Shown: piece by piece, positions 1-8,611 of the stretch
Numbering within the stretch: the first letter of the stretch is position 1
How the letters are laid out: every line of letters begins with the position of its first letter
NCBI GenBank assembly: GCA_028281945.1
Contig: JANQIW010000158.1
Location: forward strand, 1-64,000
DNA: 64,000 bases
Direction of reading: 5' to 3'
Source: Prochloraceae cyanobacterium PL24a_bin.78
Lineage (GTDB): Bacteria > Cyanobacteriota > Cyanobacteriia > Cyanobacteriales > JANQIW01
Made by a program: the position numbers and the translations under genes
Notes under the pieces: model-generated
Seen by the model: only the letters and a program-made list of their open reading frames with translations
Database searches by the model: none
Told to the model about the DNA's origin: nothing

Positions 1-129
1 GGTAACGATTAATACCAATTACTAATGCTTCTCTTATCATATATTTTCAGTATTTTTTTTTATTATAGTTTTTAAGAATCTTAAAACTATGATAATATAT
101 TTAATGTAAAAATTTATTATTAGATTTCC

Positions 130-600
130 ATGAAAAATTCTAGCAATACTACTCTATTGGCATTAATGATTGCCCTTAGTAATTTAGATACTCCTCTTAA
201 TGATGATGAAAAAGATATATTAAGTGAAATATCAGAAGAATTCAGTGTTGATACTGATGACTGGGATTCAATTCAGCCAAGTTTAATGGAAATTATCGAG
301 TCCAATTCTGAACTTAATACTCTATTTCTAAATGCTAAATCTCAATTACTTGCGTTAGGGGATTCTCTCCCAGATGATTTCTTTCCTAAAAAAAATGAAT
401 TAGCAGAATTGCAGAAATCAAGTGAAGAAGGAAAAACAAGAGGTGGATTGCCTATTACTGATGATTCTGACTTTGAAGATGATTTTCAAGGAATTAATAA
501 TATGACTATAGACATTCTTTCTCAAACTAATCCTCAAGAAGTTGCTAAAAAATCTACCTTTGTTGACAGAATAAAACAACATCTACAATTAGAACTATAG
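130..600 (+). CDS. hypothetical acidic protein
   Basis: I do not recognise this 156-residue protein. It is strongly acidic, with Asp/Glu clusters around residues 24-45 and 110-120, and looks mainly helical at its N-terminal half, with no signal peptide or membrane segment. It starts at an ATG in very A+T-rich DNA. It lies 186 bases upstream of a same-strand gene for a larger protein with C-terminal membrane segments, and the two may form a module. The acidic helical N-terminus could be an interaction domain; that is speculation. Confidence 0.6.
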   Translation: MKNSSNTTLLALMIALSNLDTPLNDDEKDILSEISEEFSVDTDDWDSIQPSLMEIIESNSELNTLFLNAKSQLLALGDSLPDDFFPKKNELAELQKSSEEGKTRGGLPITDDSDFEDDFQGINNMTIDILSQTNPQEVAKKSTFVDRIKQHLQLEL

Positions 601-786
601 GAAAATTTTAAATCAGTTTTTTCTGAAAATAAAATAGTTCTGGGGGAATAAAAATAATTCTAATATTGAAAATATTTTGATACTAATCTGGAAATATCTA
701 ATTAACCTTGACTCTATATAGTAATTTGTAATATAAAAATCTCCTAAATCTAGTCAAAAAATTAAAGTAATTTATTATTATTATTT

Positions 787-2229
787 ATGAGTAAATTAAT
801 TTACCCTACTCTCGACTTATATCATTATGATTTAAGAAGCAGTCTAGGTTCATCAGAAGATGAAAAAGAAAACTTTCTCCAAAAAATCCCTGAAACAGAA
901 CGTGAGCAAATTCGCCAGTCAGATAAAATTTTTGATGTTCAATATAAGAAACTTTCAAAACCTATAGAGTTTAAAGAGAAAACAGCAGAATATCCCTTAC
1001 AAGGTTATTACTGGCCAATGCGGATTGGAGATAGTTATGGATTGTTATTGGATTGTTCGATCGATGATAAGGTTAATCCTCAACCACTAGAAACCATTAA
1101 AATACTCAAAAAAACCATCAAAGAAAAGTTGAATTACCAAAACCCGAGAATTGGAGAAACTTGGATGATTTCTGGAATTTTGTCTCCAGATGAACAAGAA
1201 GATAGTAAAGAAATAGCTAAAAAATGCTATAAAACTTTATTTCCAAAAGGTAATTGGAAAAAAAACTTTAAAGGAGAAGGTGAATTATTAGGGGCGAAAA
1301 TTTTTGAAATAGAATGCTATAATATACGTCTTGAAGAAAATCTTCAACAAAATGATGAAAATATCAAAATTCAAGATATTCAAGAAAACCAACATTTAGT
1401 TATTATTATCCATTCAAACCAAAAAACTTATGATGAATCATGTAATTTTTTTGATAATTGGATGAAGTTATTTTGTTATCGTCATAAAATTCTTTTTTGT
1501 TACGGTCAAAGTATATTCCTCAAACAAAAAATGCAAAATGAGTTTATACTCATTAAAAAGAGTATTAATAGCCTGAAAAAAGAAGTCACTGAAAATCTTA
1601 ACCTCAATTTTTTGGCTGAACTATTAGAAGAGTTAGAAAAAAATAGTACTCCTTATACTATCAATTTAGATTTATTCATCTTTCAAGGGATGACTATAGA
1701 AACAAATTTATATAGTTATGAAGCATCTTATCAAATATTTTTACAAGAAATAAATAACAAATTTAATGTAGATAAATCTAATTTAAAGTTTTTAGAACGA
1801 TTTAGTCAATTAGTTTCCAAACAATATTTTTTACAAATCCAAAAAGATACTCAAAAATTTGAAAAAGGATTAAATTTGCTCAAAACATCAATTGACACTA
1901 TTAATAGCTTAGTAGAAGTTAAGCAAGCAAAAAACCAAGAGAGTTTTCAGAATCTTGCTACTTTCTTTGGAATTTGCGTTGCGATATATAATGTATTTTG
2001 GGACTTTAATGATAGATTTGAATTATTAGATAGTTCAAATAATTTTAAAGGTATTAGATTTATAATATTCTCCCAACTACTTCCGTTTCTGTTATCACAA
2101 AAGACTCCGCTAATCATTATTGTTGTCATTTCTTTTGTTGTATATTGGTTAAATCCTAAAAAAGAATTAATTGCAAATTCTCTAATCCTGACTTTAAAGA
2201 ATATTTTTAAGAGCTTCTCCCAAAAATAA
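787..2229 (+). CDS. hypothetical protein with C-terminal membrane segments
   Basis: This 480-residue protein is not one I can name. About 385 residues are soluble and charged, with predicted helices and coiled-coil-like stretches around residues 255-300 and 340-385. Two hydrophobic stretches follow, at about 389-407 and 425-455, so the C-terminus is probably anchored in the membrane with the bulk in the cytoplasm. No catalytic motif stands out. The gene is A+T-rich like its upstream neighbour at 130-600. The topology, a large cytoplasmic region plus a C-terminal hairpin of two helices, resembles some membrane-tethered sensor or effector proteins, but no function is assigned. Confidence 0.6.
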   Translation: MSKLIYPTLDLYHYDLRSSLGSSEDEKENFLQKIPETEREQIRQSDKIFDVQYKKLSKPIEFKEKTAEYPLQGYYWPMRIGDSYGLLLDCSIDDKVNPQPLETIKILKKTIKEKLNYQNPRIGETWMISGILSPDEQEDSKEIAKKCYKTLFPKGNWKKNFKGEGELLGAKIFEIECYNIRLEENLQQNDENIKIQDIQENQHLVIIIHSNQKTYDESCNFFDNWMKLFCYRHKILFCYGQSIFLKQKMQNEFILIKKSINSLKKEVTENLNLNFLAELLEELEKNSTPYTINLDLFIFQGMTIETNLYSYEASYQIFLQEINNKFNVDKSNLKFLERFSQLVSKQYFLQIQKDTQKFEKGLNLLKTSIDTINSLVEVKQAKNQESFQNLATFFGICVAIYNVFWDFNDRFELLDSSNNFKGIRFIIFSQLLPFLLSQKTPLIIIVVISFVVYWLNPKKELIANSLILTLKNIFKSFSQK

Positions 2230-2301
2230 GTATAAATTACATTATCTATATATATTCAAATTCAACAATGAAAGGTAAATAACACAAAAGTAAAAAAAAT
2301 T

Positions 2302-2329
2302 CCCGATCTGCTGAGGTCAACAAATCGGG
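2302..2329 (-). terminator. rho-independent terminator after the clpS operon
   Basis: Read on the minus strand, CCCGAT and ATCGGG form the outer stem. An inner stem of TGTTGA with TCAGCA (one G-T wobble) extends it, and an uninterrupted run of eight T follows. It lies just past the DUF2103 stop codon and can end the clpS-DUF2103 transcript. The same stem could also serve the convergent gene ending at 2229. Confidence 0.75.
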
Positions 2330-2336
2330 TTTGAAT

Positions 2337-2630
2337 TTAACGAGATAAAGAATTTGTAAGAGCAACTTCTAATTGTTTTTGACTCAAATCAGTAACCACA
2401 AAAACTTCTTGAACAGTTTTTCCTTGTCGGGCGATCACTTTATAACCACCACGAATCGGAACGGAAATTCTCAACTTCATTTTCGGAGAATGGCCTTTAG
2501 CACGACTAATTACTCCAGGAGTGACAGTATTAATCCCTGGAATAGTAATTAACTTCTCTAAAATAGGAATCAACCCATCAAGATGAGTAGAATGATTCCA
2601 AACTAATCTACCAGTTTCAGAATTAGCCAT
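2337..2630 (-). CDS. DUF2103 family protein
   Basis: This 97-residue basic protein matches the cyanobacterial DUF2103 family, described as predicted metal-binding. Recognisable segments are LVWNHSTH near the N-terminus, TPGVISRAKGHSP in the middle and VPIRGGYKVIAR. The His residues in the first and second segments are candidate metal or nucleic-acid ligands. The start lies 3 bases after the clpS stop, so the two are certainly co-transcribed. The role is unknown; the link to clpS suggests proteolysis or protein quality control, but that is inference from position. Confidence 0.8.
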   Translation of the reverse strand: MANSETGRLVWNHSTHLDGLIPILEKLITIPGINTVTPGVISRAKGHSPKMKLRISVPIRGGYKVIARQGKTVQEVFVVTDLSQKQLEVALTNSLSR

Positions 2631-2633
2631 AAA

Positions 2634-2945
2634 TTATGTAGCCTCCAAGGGAGCCATGGTTAAACCTTCCCTTTTTAACTGTTGGTGATATAATTCTGCT
2701 TGTTCGAGAGGCCCTTCCCAAACAATTGCTAAACCGTTATAATGCACTTGGTTAGTGAGATTCCACGCCTCTTCTTCCGTCATGCCAGGTATATATTTCA
2801 TTAAAGATTCTGCTACGTGCTTAAAAGTATTAAAATCATCATTAAGAACAATTACTTTATAATTAGGATAAGGTTTACGAACAACTTCACTAGATTTAGA
2901 TGGATTTAAAGTGGGAGTTGCTGTTGCCAATACTGTTGTACTCAT
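2634..2945 (-). CDS. clpS: ATP-dependent Clp protease adaptor ClpS
   Basis: ClpS binds the N-domain of the Hsp100 unfoldase and delivers substrates with destabilising N-terminal residues to the Clp protease. The 103-residue length is normal. The core carries the family signature: YKVIVLNDDFNTF (residues 29-41), where the Asn-Asp-Asp loop contacts N-degrons, then MTEEEAW and the VHYNG segment with the conserved His. The first 25 residues are a variable extension. It is the first gene of an operon with the DUF2103 gene and is divergent from the ABC ATPase, whose chosen start is 71 bases away. Confidence 0.93.
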   Translation of the reverse strand: MSTTVLATATPTLNPSKSSEVVRKPYPNYKVIVLNDDFNTFKHVAESLMKYIPGMTEEEAWNLTNQVHYNGLAIVWEGPLEQAELYHQQLKREGLTMAPLEAT

Positions 2946-3016
2946 AGAATTTGTTTATTTTTCTCCAATTTAATAAATTAAACTACACTCATAATTTTAA
3001 TTTTAATTTGTTTCTG

Positions 3017-4102
3017 ATGGCAAAACTCCAATTAGAAAATCTCCAAAAACAATACAATTCTCAAACCATTCCTGTTAAAGATGTCTCTCTCCAAGTTAAT
3101 GATGGGGAATTTTTAACTTTACTTGGGCCTTCTGGATGTGGTAAATCAACTTTGTTACGTTTGATTGCAGGTTTGGAATCTATCTCTAAAGGTAATGTTA
3201 TGATAGGTGGAAAAAACGTTAATGGTGTTTCCCCTGGCGATCGCAATATTGCTATGGTATTTCAGAGTTACGCACTGTATCCCCACATGAGTGTTGAAAA
3301 AAATATCGGTACATCTTTGAAGTTAAAAGGTATTCCTTCACGAGAAATCAAGGTTAGAGTAGGGGAAGTTGCAGTTAAGTTACAGTTAGAATCTTTACTC
3401 CATCGTAAACCAGGTCAATTATCTGGAGGGCAAAGGCAAAGAGTGGCACTTGCTAGGGCTTTAGTTCGCGATCCTGATGTGTTTTTATTAGATGAGCCAT
3501 TGAGTAATTTGGATGCTTTGTTACGAGAAAATGTAAGGGGAGAGTTGAAACAGTTATTTAAATATCAGAATAAACCTGTTGTTTATGTTACTCACGATCA
3601 AACGGAGGCTATGACTCTTTCTACTAAGGTGGCGGTTTTATATGATGGGTTGATCCAACAGTTAGATTCTCCGACACAGATTTATAAGTTTCCTAGCAAT
3701 CAATTTGTAGCAGGATTTGTGGGAAGTCCTCAAATGAATTTATTAACTTTAAAATGTGAGGGGAATTGGGCAATTTTGGGGGATTTTAAAATGGCGTTAC
3801 CTAATATACTTACTAAGCCTTCAGAGATTGTTATGGGTATTCGCCCTGAAGATATTTATTTAGCTGGAGATGAAAAAGAGAGTAATAATCAGGAAAATAG
3901 TCATAAAATTACAGGGAAGGTGGATTTGGTAGAGCAATTAGGTAAGGAGAGTTTGATTAGTATAAGGGTTGATGGATCGGATTTTATTATTCGTTTTCTT
4001 GTACCTATAGATACTAATCCTCTTCATGAAAAGGTTTGCATCTCTATTCCAGAAAAAGCAATTCACTGGTTTGATGTGGTTACAGGCGATCGATTGAATT
4101 AA
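3017..4102 (+). CDS. ABC transporter ATP-binding protein, MalK/UgpC type
   Basis: This is the ATPase subunit of a carbohydrate-type ABC importer. I start it at the ATG at 3017 (361 residues), where family sequence begins (MAKLQLENL); the longer frame from 2951 adds only a non-conserved hydrophobic stretch. The Walker A is GPSGCGKST (37-45), followed by a Q-loop at VFQSYALYPHM, the signature LSGGQRQR, Walker B FLLDEPLSNLD and the switch His in VTHDQTEA. A C-terminal MalK/TOBE-like regulatory region follows. No permease or binding-protein gene is nearby. In cyanobacteria a single such ATPase often serves several sugar or compatible-solute transporters, for example glucosylglycerol uptake. The substrate is unknown. 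Confidence 0.9.
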   Translation: MAKLQLENLQKQYNSQTIPVKDVSLQVNDGEFLTLLGPSGCGKSTLLRLIAGLESISKGNVMIGGKNVNGVSPGDRNIAMVFQSYALYPHMSVEKNIGTSLKLKGIPSREIKVRVGEVAVKLQLESLLHRKPGQLSGGQRQRVALARALVRDPDVFLLDEPLSNLDALLRENVRGELKQLFKYQNKPVVYVTHDQTEAMTLSTKVAVLYDGLIQQLDSPTQIYKFPSNQFVAGFVGSPQMNLLTLKCEGNWAILGDFKMALPNILTKPSEIVMGIRPEDIYLAGDEKESNNQENSHKITGKVDLVEQLGKESLISIRVDGSDFIIRFLVPIDTNPLHEKVCISIPEKAIHWFDVVTGDRLN

Positions 4103-4149
4103 GTAAAAAGTAAAAAGTAAAAAATAATAAGTAATAAGTAATGAGTAAA
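4103..4149. repeat. A-rich short tandem direct repeats
   Basis: Directly after the stop codon come three copies of the heptamer AGTAAAA, then several copies of AATAAGT/AATGAGT. This is a degenerate low-complexity array of the kind often seen between cyanobacterial genes. A related AAGTAATAAGTAATAAG stretch follows the tRNA near 8563. Confidence 0.7.
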
Positions 4150-4173
4150 AAAGTAATTAAGATGCACTCTTTA

Positions 4174-4266
4174 TTCTCCCAATCTCCCAATCTCCCCATC
4201 TCCCCATCTCCCCATCTCCCATTCCCCCCATTCTCCCCTTTCTCCCAATCTCCCCATTCCTCCCTT
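4174..4266. repeat. C/T-rich tandem repeat between convergent genes
   Basis: Roughly a dozen degenerate copies of a 7-8 base unit of the form TCTCCCA or CTCCCCAT fill the space between the convergent ABC ATPase and VanX-like genes. Both strands have an open reading frame across it, but the predicted peptides are simple repeats (Ser-Pro-His or Gly-Asp-Trp-Glu) and are not real proteins. Similar arrays lie at 30661-30767 and, with a 9-base purine unit, at 10241-10276. Confidence 0.85.
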
Positions 4267-4302
4267 TCACTAATCAATACTGATCATAAAATCAAGAGAA
4301 AC

Positions 4303-5031
4303 TTAAATTCTCCCATAACGAGCAACTACCTGAGAGGTTGGGTTTTCTTGGTTATATAACTTAGCCCAAATGCGATCGCCCAAAGAAAAATGCCACCATT
4401 CAGTAGGAAGCCTTAAAAACCCTGCACTTCTCATTACTTTATTTAAAAGCTCTCGATTTTGATGGTATTTAACTTCCTCTGGCTTAGTGGTATTAGCATA
4501 AAACTCTGGAAACGAACGTTCAGATAATTCATCAATTTCCCCACCCATATCCATGACATTACCAAGATGATCCACTAAAGTAATATCTACAGCACTTCCC
4601 GTACTATGAGGCGGAGGAGTAGCAGGATTTTCACTAGGAATAGCCCAAAATTGATAAACCTGATTCCAAATCTCTTCACTTTCTGCTGGAGATAAACTTC
4701 CCACTTTTAAACCTTTAGCAGCAACAGCAGATTTAAAAGCATATTCCACCATAAACTGTTGCACTTCAATAGGGCGATAAGCATCAAAAATAAAGATTCG
4801 CCAACCAGGATAAAGTTGTTGCAAATTATTTTGAGCTTGAATTAAAGCATTAACCACTCCAAAACGAAGATAATAAGGAGATTTTCCCTGATAAGGTGCG
4901 CCTAATTTTTCGTAGGGATGGGGATTTTCAAAAGCGAACTTTTCCAGAGGAATTGGGATTAAAGACTCTCCACATTCTTCAATTAAAATTTGTTGATTAG
5001 GAAACTTAGAAATTGATTGATTAGATTTCAA
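4303..5031 (-). CDS. D-alanyl-D-alanine dipeptidase (VanX/DdpX-like, M15D)
   Basis: This zinc peptidase of family M15D hydrolyses D-Ala-D-Ala. In non-resistant bacteria such enzymes usually serve peptidoglycan recycling. All key residues can be placed: Arg86 (FDAYRP), zinc ligands His142 and Asp149 in HSTGSAVD, the general base Glu211 and third ligand His214 in EWWHF. At 242 residues it is the size of VanX. No signal peptide is seen, so it is probably cytoplasmic. It stands alone, without vanA/vanH or ddp transporter genes, which argues against a vancomycin-resistance operon. Confidence 0.88.
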   Translation of the reverse strand: MKSNQSISKFPNQQILIEECGESLIPIPLEKFAFENPHPYEKLGAPYQGKSPYYLRFGVVNALIQAQNNLQQLYPGWRIFIFDAYRPIEVQQFMVEYAFKSAVAAKGLKVGSLSPAESEEIWNQVYQFWAIPSENPATPPPHSTGSAVDITLVDHLGNVMDMGGEIDELSERSFPEFYANTTKPEEVKYHQNRELLNKVMRSAGFLRLPTEWWHFSLGDRIWAKLYNQENPTSQVVARYGRI

Positions 5032-5149
5032 AATTGATTCTGTAATTAATTTGTGACAGTTGGTTTTCTGTAATAGTCAATCCTCATCAAAGAAGATATC
5101 TAAGGCATTATACTTAATAATAATCTTAATTAATTATTTATTTTTCCCC

Positions 5150-5362
5150 ATGTTCCCTGAAATATTCCATCGGCTTCAAGCAACAATTGTAATAACCCTG
5201 CTACTGTTAATTTGCTATCAAAAAAGAATCAATCTATCTACAAACAATATTCAAACCAGCAGATTTGAAACAACAGCTGAAATCATCGGTGAAGAAATTT
5301 TGAAAAAAACTCAAAATTTAGCAATATATAGAAAATTCAAAATGATTAAACAAAAAAAATAA
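5150..5362 (+). CDS. small hypothetical membrane protein
   Basis: This is a possible 70-residue protein starting at the ATG at 5150, with one hydrophobic segment (about residues 10-22, VITLLLLIC) and a basic C-terminus rich in Lys. A longer frame from a TTG at 5060 exists but looks non-coding. It is squeezed between divergent vanX-like and convergent yidD genes. I do not recognise it, and it could be a chance frame. Confidence 0.3.
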   Translation: MFPEIFHRLQATIVITLLLLICYQKRINLSTNNIQTSRFETTAEIIGEEILKKTQNLAIYRKFKMIKQKK

Positions 5363-5368
5363 AAATAA

Positions 5369-5620
5369 TCAAATATCAGATTTATCGTCAATCTTATGGT
5401 TAACCTTAAGAGGTGGAACCGGATCATAACCACCTGGATGGAAAGGATGACAACGGAAAATTCTCTGCAAACCTAACCAACTACCCCTTAAAGGGCCAAA
5501 ACGAGAAATAGCTTCAAGAGTATATTGAGAGCAAGTAGGTTGAAAACGGCAACTGGGAGGAAAGAGAGGAGAAATAAATTTTTGATAGCCACGAATAATT
5601 AAGATTAATAAACTTTTCAT
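5369..5620 (-). CDS. yidD: membrane protein insertion efficiency factor YidD
   Basis: YidD is a short, membrane-associated protein that aids insertion of inner-membrane proteins, working with YidC/Oxa1. The 83-residue length is typical. The family core is clear: an amphipathic N-terminal helix ([12 protein letters not shown]), then [10 protein letters not shown] with its conserved Cys residues, and [15 protein letters not shown]. In many bacteria yidD sits between rnpA and yidC; here it is alone, as is common in cyanobacteria. Confidence 0.93.
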   Translation of the reverse strand: MKSLLILIIRGYQKFISPLFPPSCRFQPTCSQYTLEAISRFGPLRGSWLGLQRIFRCHPFHPGGYDPVPPLKVNHKIDDKSDI

Positions 5621-5678
5621 TTGTTAGCCCAAATCCAATAAAATATTGAAGAAGTACTTTAAAAATTAGATTAAAATT

Positions 5679-6383
5679 TTGTTTTTGTTGACTGTACCAT
5701 TATTAAACAACAATTTACCACTGTGGTTTTCTATTAGTATAATAATTGTCTATTTAGGAATCATAATTATCCTAGCTGAAGGGTTAAATCGTCTAAGTAA
5801 TAGCCAAGCCGAAGTAACGAGAAAAGTAGTTCATATCGGAGCCGGCAATGTAATTTTGTTAGCATGGTGGTTAAAAATTCCGTCATGGATTGGAGTAGGA
5901 GCATCCATTGGAGCAGCTATTATAGCTATTATATCATATTTCACACCTATTCTACCCAGCATTAATAGTGTAGGAAGGAAAAGTTTAGGGACATTTTTTT
6001 ATGCCTTAACCATTGGGATTACCATTGCCATATTTTGGGGAATCAACCATCAAGAATATGCAGCCATTAGTATTTTAGTCATGGCATGGGGAGATGGCAT
6101 GGCAGCTATAATTGGCCAAAGATTTGGCAAACATCCTTATGAATTTTTTGGAAGTCAAAAAAGTTGGGAAGGTTCATTTGCAATGCTTTTGACGAGTTTT
6201 TTAGTTACATATTTCATATTATTAGGAGTCAGAGGAAATATTTGGCAAAATTGGCTCATTGCTTTCATTGTTGCCTTAGTTGCTACAAGTTTAGAGACTT
6301 TCTCAAAATTAGGTTTAGATAATTTAACTGTACCTTTAGGCAGTGCCGCAGTAGGATATATTTTAAGTCAAATTTTGTTATGA
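5679..6383 (+). CDS. phytol kinase (VTE5-like)
   Basis: This integral membrane kinase of the dolichol/phytol kinase family phosphorylates phytol released from chlorophyll and feeds tocopherol synthesis and chlorophyll re-use. The 234 residues hold about six or seven membrane helices. Conserved segments are the early VTRKVVHIGAGN, the cytoplasmic loop MAWGDGMAAIIGQRFG, and SQKSWEG followed by ETFSKLGLDNLTVPL near the C-terminus. Translation appears to start at a TTG at 5679, because no in-frame ATG precedes the first helix. It is divergent from yidD. Assignment to phytol rather than another polyprenol follows the cyanobacterial family pattern. Confidence 0.82.
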   Translation: MFLLTVPLLNNNLPLWFSISIIIVYLGIIIILAEGLNRLSNSQAEVTRKVVHIGAGNVILLAWWLKIPSWIGVGASIGAAIIAIISYFTPILPSINSVGRKSLGTFFYALTIGITIAIFWGINHQEYAAISILVMAWGDGMAAIIGQRFGKHPYEFFGSQKSWEGSFAMLLTSFLVTYFILLGVRGNIWQNWLIAFIVALVATSLETFSKLGLDNLTVPLGSAAVGYILSQILL

Positions 6384-6534
6384 TTTTGGTTCAATGGGAT
6401 ATATAACCATGGAATATTAACCATTGAGGATTAATCATAAAAAATATATTGGTGATTAATGATGGAGAATCAAGTTTTCATCATCTTCTTAATTCAATTT
6501 TTTTGTAAACATATCAATTTGAAGCGATATAAAT

Positions 6535-7398
6535 ATGAGTTATAAAGTCGCATTTAAACAAGAAAAATATCAAACCTATATTCTTTCCGACGAAAAAACC
6601 CAATCTCGTGTAGAAATTGTTCCCCAAAGAGGGGGAATAGTTAGTAATTGGCGGATTCAAGGACAAGATATATTTTATTTAGATAAAGAACGTTTTCAAG
6701 ATCCAAGTCTAACTGTTAGAGGAGGAATACCGATTCTTTTTCCTAATTGTGGAAAATTAGAAGAGGATATCTTCAAGTTTAATAAAAATTATAAGCTGAA
6801 ACAACATGGTTTTGCCCGGAATCTTCCTTGGGAAGTTACAGATAAAGGAACAGAAAATTGTGCTAGTCTTACCATATTTTTGAAGAGTAATGATAAAACT
6901 AAGGCGGTTTATCCTTTTGATTTTGAGATTACTTTTACTTATGAGTTAGAAGGTAAAACTTTAAGAATCAAACAAATTTACACTAATAAATCCAAACAAA
7001 TCATGCCTTTTTCAGTTGGATTTCATCCTTATTTTTGGGTTAGAAATAAAAGTCAAGTAGTATTCGATATTCCTTCTAACTGGTATAGACCTAAAGGTAG
7101 TAAGGAATTTGTGCGTTTTAATGGTCATTTTGATTTTTCTAGAGAAGAGATTAATATTAATTTTACAAATTTAAGTAGGAACTCAGCCTCTTTTAAAGAT
7201 CCTCAACGCAAATTAAATGTACAGATTAATTATACTGATATGTTTAATACTCTAGTTCTTTGGACAGTTAAAGGTAAAGATTTTATCTGTCTTGAACCTT
7301 GGAGTGCTACTCGTAATGCCCTTAATACTCAAGAAAATCTTATTTATCTCTATCCTGGCAAAAGTTGTGAGGGGAAAATTGAAATAGTTATTAGTTAA
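6535..7398 (+). CDS. aldose 1-epimerase family protein (first copy)
   Basis: This galactose-mutarotase-like protein has 287 residues with the beta-sandwich family pattern. RGGIPILFPNCG forms a substrate-facing loop, and a conserved His (QHGFARN) is followed by GFHPYFWV with the second His. The general-base Glu lies in FICLEPWSA. The family interconverts sugar anomers or acts on phosphorylated hexoses; the substrate here is unknown. It is followed, after 90 bases, by a paralogue with the same layout, so this is a tandem duplication. Confidence 0.85.
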   Translation: MSYKVAFKQEKYQTYILSDEKTQSRVEIVPQRGGIVSNWRIQGQDIFYLDKERFQDPSLTVRGGIPILFPNCGKLEEDIFKFNKNYKLKQHGFARNLPWEVTDKGTENCASLTIFLKSNDKTKAVYPFDFEITFTYELEGKTLRIKQIYTNKSKQIMPFSVGFHPYFWVRNKSQVVFDIPSNWYRPKGSKEFVRFNGHFDFSREEININFTNLSRNSASFKDPQRKLNVQINYTDMFNTLVLWTVKGKDFICLEPWSATRNALNTQENLIYLYPGKSCEGKIEIVIS

Positions 7399-7488
7399 TA
7401 GTTGAATTTAACCGTCTCAGGTTTATACTGTTTTTGGAAAGCAAGTTTTTTCAAAGTCAGTTGTCCATCGTCACATGGGAGTATAATT

Positions 7489-8361
7489 ATGGGATTTAGC
7501 GTAACCAAAGAACAAAAACAATACGAGACTTACATTCTCTCAGACTCTGAAGCAAAATCTACAGTAGAGGTAGTACCTGAAAAAGGGGGAATTATCACCT
7601 TGTGGACATTGCAAGATAAGGATATCTTTTATTTAGATACTGAAAGATTTAAAGATCCAGAGAAAACCGTAAGAGGCGGAATCCCAATTCTTTTTCCTAT
7701 TTGCGGAGATTTACCTGATAATATCTTTAAACATCAAGGCAAGGAATATCAATTAAAACAACATGGAGTTGCTCGTAATCTTCCTTGGCAAGTCACTCAG
7801 CAAAAAAGTGATAAATTAGCTAGTCTTAGTTTGGTTTTGTCTAGTAATGAGGAAACTAAAAAGGTTTATCCCTTTGATTTTGAAATTACTTATACCTATC
7901 AGTTAAAAGGTAATACTTTAGAACTTTTACAATGCTATACTAACAAATCCCAAGAAAGAATGCCTTTCTCTTTTGGCTTCCATCCTTATTTCAAAGTGGG
8001 TGATAAAAATCAGTTAAAGTTAGATATTCCATCAGATCAGTATAAGGCGAAAGGTTCTACTGAAGTTGTGAGTTTTGATGGCAATTTTGATTTTTCTGTT
8101 GATGAAATTGATGTGGCTTTTGCACCTATTAAGGCTCAATCTACTTCTTTTGAAGCTGCTGATCTTGGTTATAAGCTTACCATCGACTACTCTAATGATT
8201 TCTCTACTTTAGTATTTTGGACGGTTAAAGGTAAAGATTTTATCTGTGTTGAGCCTTGGAGTGCCCCTCGTTATGCTATTAATACTGGAGAAGAACTTAA
8301 TTATTTAGAGCCAGGGGAAAGTTGTATCGCTACTATGACAGTTAGGGTAACTTTTCTTTAG
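7489..8361 (+). CDS. aldose 1-epimerase family protein (second copy)
   Basis: This is a paralogue of the gene at 6535-7398, sharing the key blocks: RGGIPILFPICG, QHGVARNLPW, GFHPYFKV and FICVEPWSAPR with the catalytic Glu. I start it at the ATG at 7489 (290 residues), because the residues read upstream from 7402 do not match the sister protein, and GGGAGTATAATT precedes this ATG as a possible ribosome site. The two copies differ most in the loop after the catalytic region, so they may have split substrates. Role: sugar mutarotation or a related epimerisation. Confidence 0.85.
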   Translation: MGFSVTKEQKQYETYILSDSEAKSTVEVVPEKGGIITLWTLQDKDIFYLDTERFKDPEKTVRGGIPILFPICGDLPDNIFKHQGKEYQLKQHGVARNLPWQVTQQKSDKLASLSLVLSSNEETKKVYPFDFEITYTYQLKGNTLELLQCYTNKSQERMPFSFGFHPYFKVGDKNQLKLDIPSDQYKAKGSTEVVSFDGNFDFSVDEIDVAFAPIKAQSTSFEAADLGYKLTIDYSNDFSTLVFWTVKGKDFICVEPWSAPRYAINTGEELNYLEPGESCIATMTVRVTFL

Positions 8362-8482
8362 GATTTTTTTGGAATTTCAGGCAATTTTTTAGCCAATTTC
8401 TTTGCTAATTGGGTTGCGGTTTCAATTTTAGTGTGTTAAACTTGTAAAAGTGTAGAGAAAACACACTATCTCTAAACACTCC

Positions 8483-8554
8483 GGGTTGTAAGCTCAGAGG
8501 TTGAGCACTCGGCTTTTAACCGATTGGCCCTGGGTTCGAATCCCAGACAACCCA
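8483..8554 (+). tRNA. trnK: tRNA-Lys (anticodon UUU)
   Basis: This is a 72-base cloverleaf. The acceptor stem is GGGTTGT with ACAACCC and discriminator A; the D-stem is GCTC/GAGC. The anticodon loop CTTTTAA gives UUU (Lys), and the T-arm is CTGGG-TTCGAAT-CCCAG. The CCA end is not encoded. The first anticodon-stem pair is a C-T mismatch, also seen in other cyanobacterial tRNA-Lys as I remember them. It stands alone downstream of the epimerase pair. Confidence 0.95.
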
Positions 8555-8611
8555 CTTCTATTAAGTAATAAGTAATAAGTTAAATTGAACCCCTACTGGC
8601 AAGTCAAAAAA

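Noticed and set aside
4080-4359. Open reading frames on both strands across the C/T-rich array
   Set aside because: The predicted peptides are simple repeats caused by the low-complexity array and have no protein-like composition.
4303-5031. Vancomycin-resistance cluster
   Set aside because: The VanX-like gene stands alone, with no vanA ligase or vanH dehydrogenase nearby; peptidoglycan recycling is the simpler role.
8362-8436. Minus-strand 25-codon frame reading like a C-terminus rich in Lys, Leu and Ala (LAKKLAKKLPEIP)
   Set aside because: It has no start codon and is stopped upstream by TAA. It could be a gene remnant, but it is too short to support a pseudogene call.
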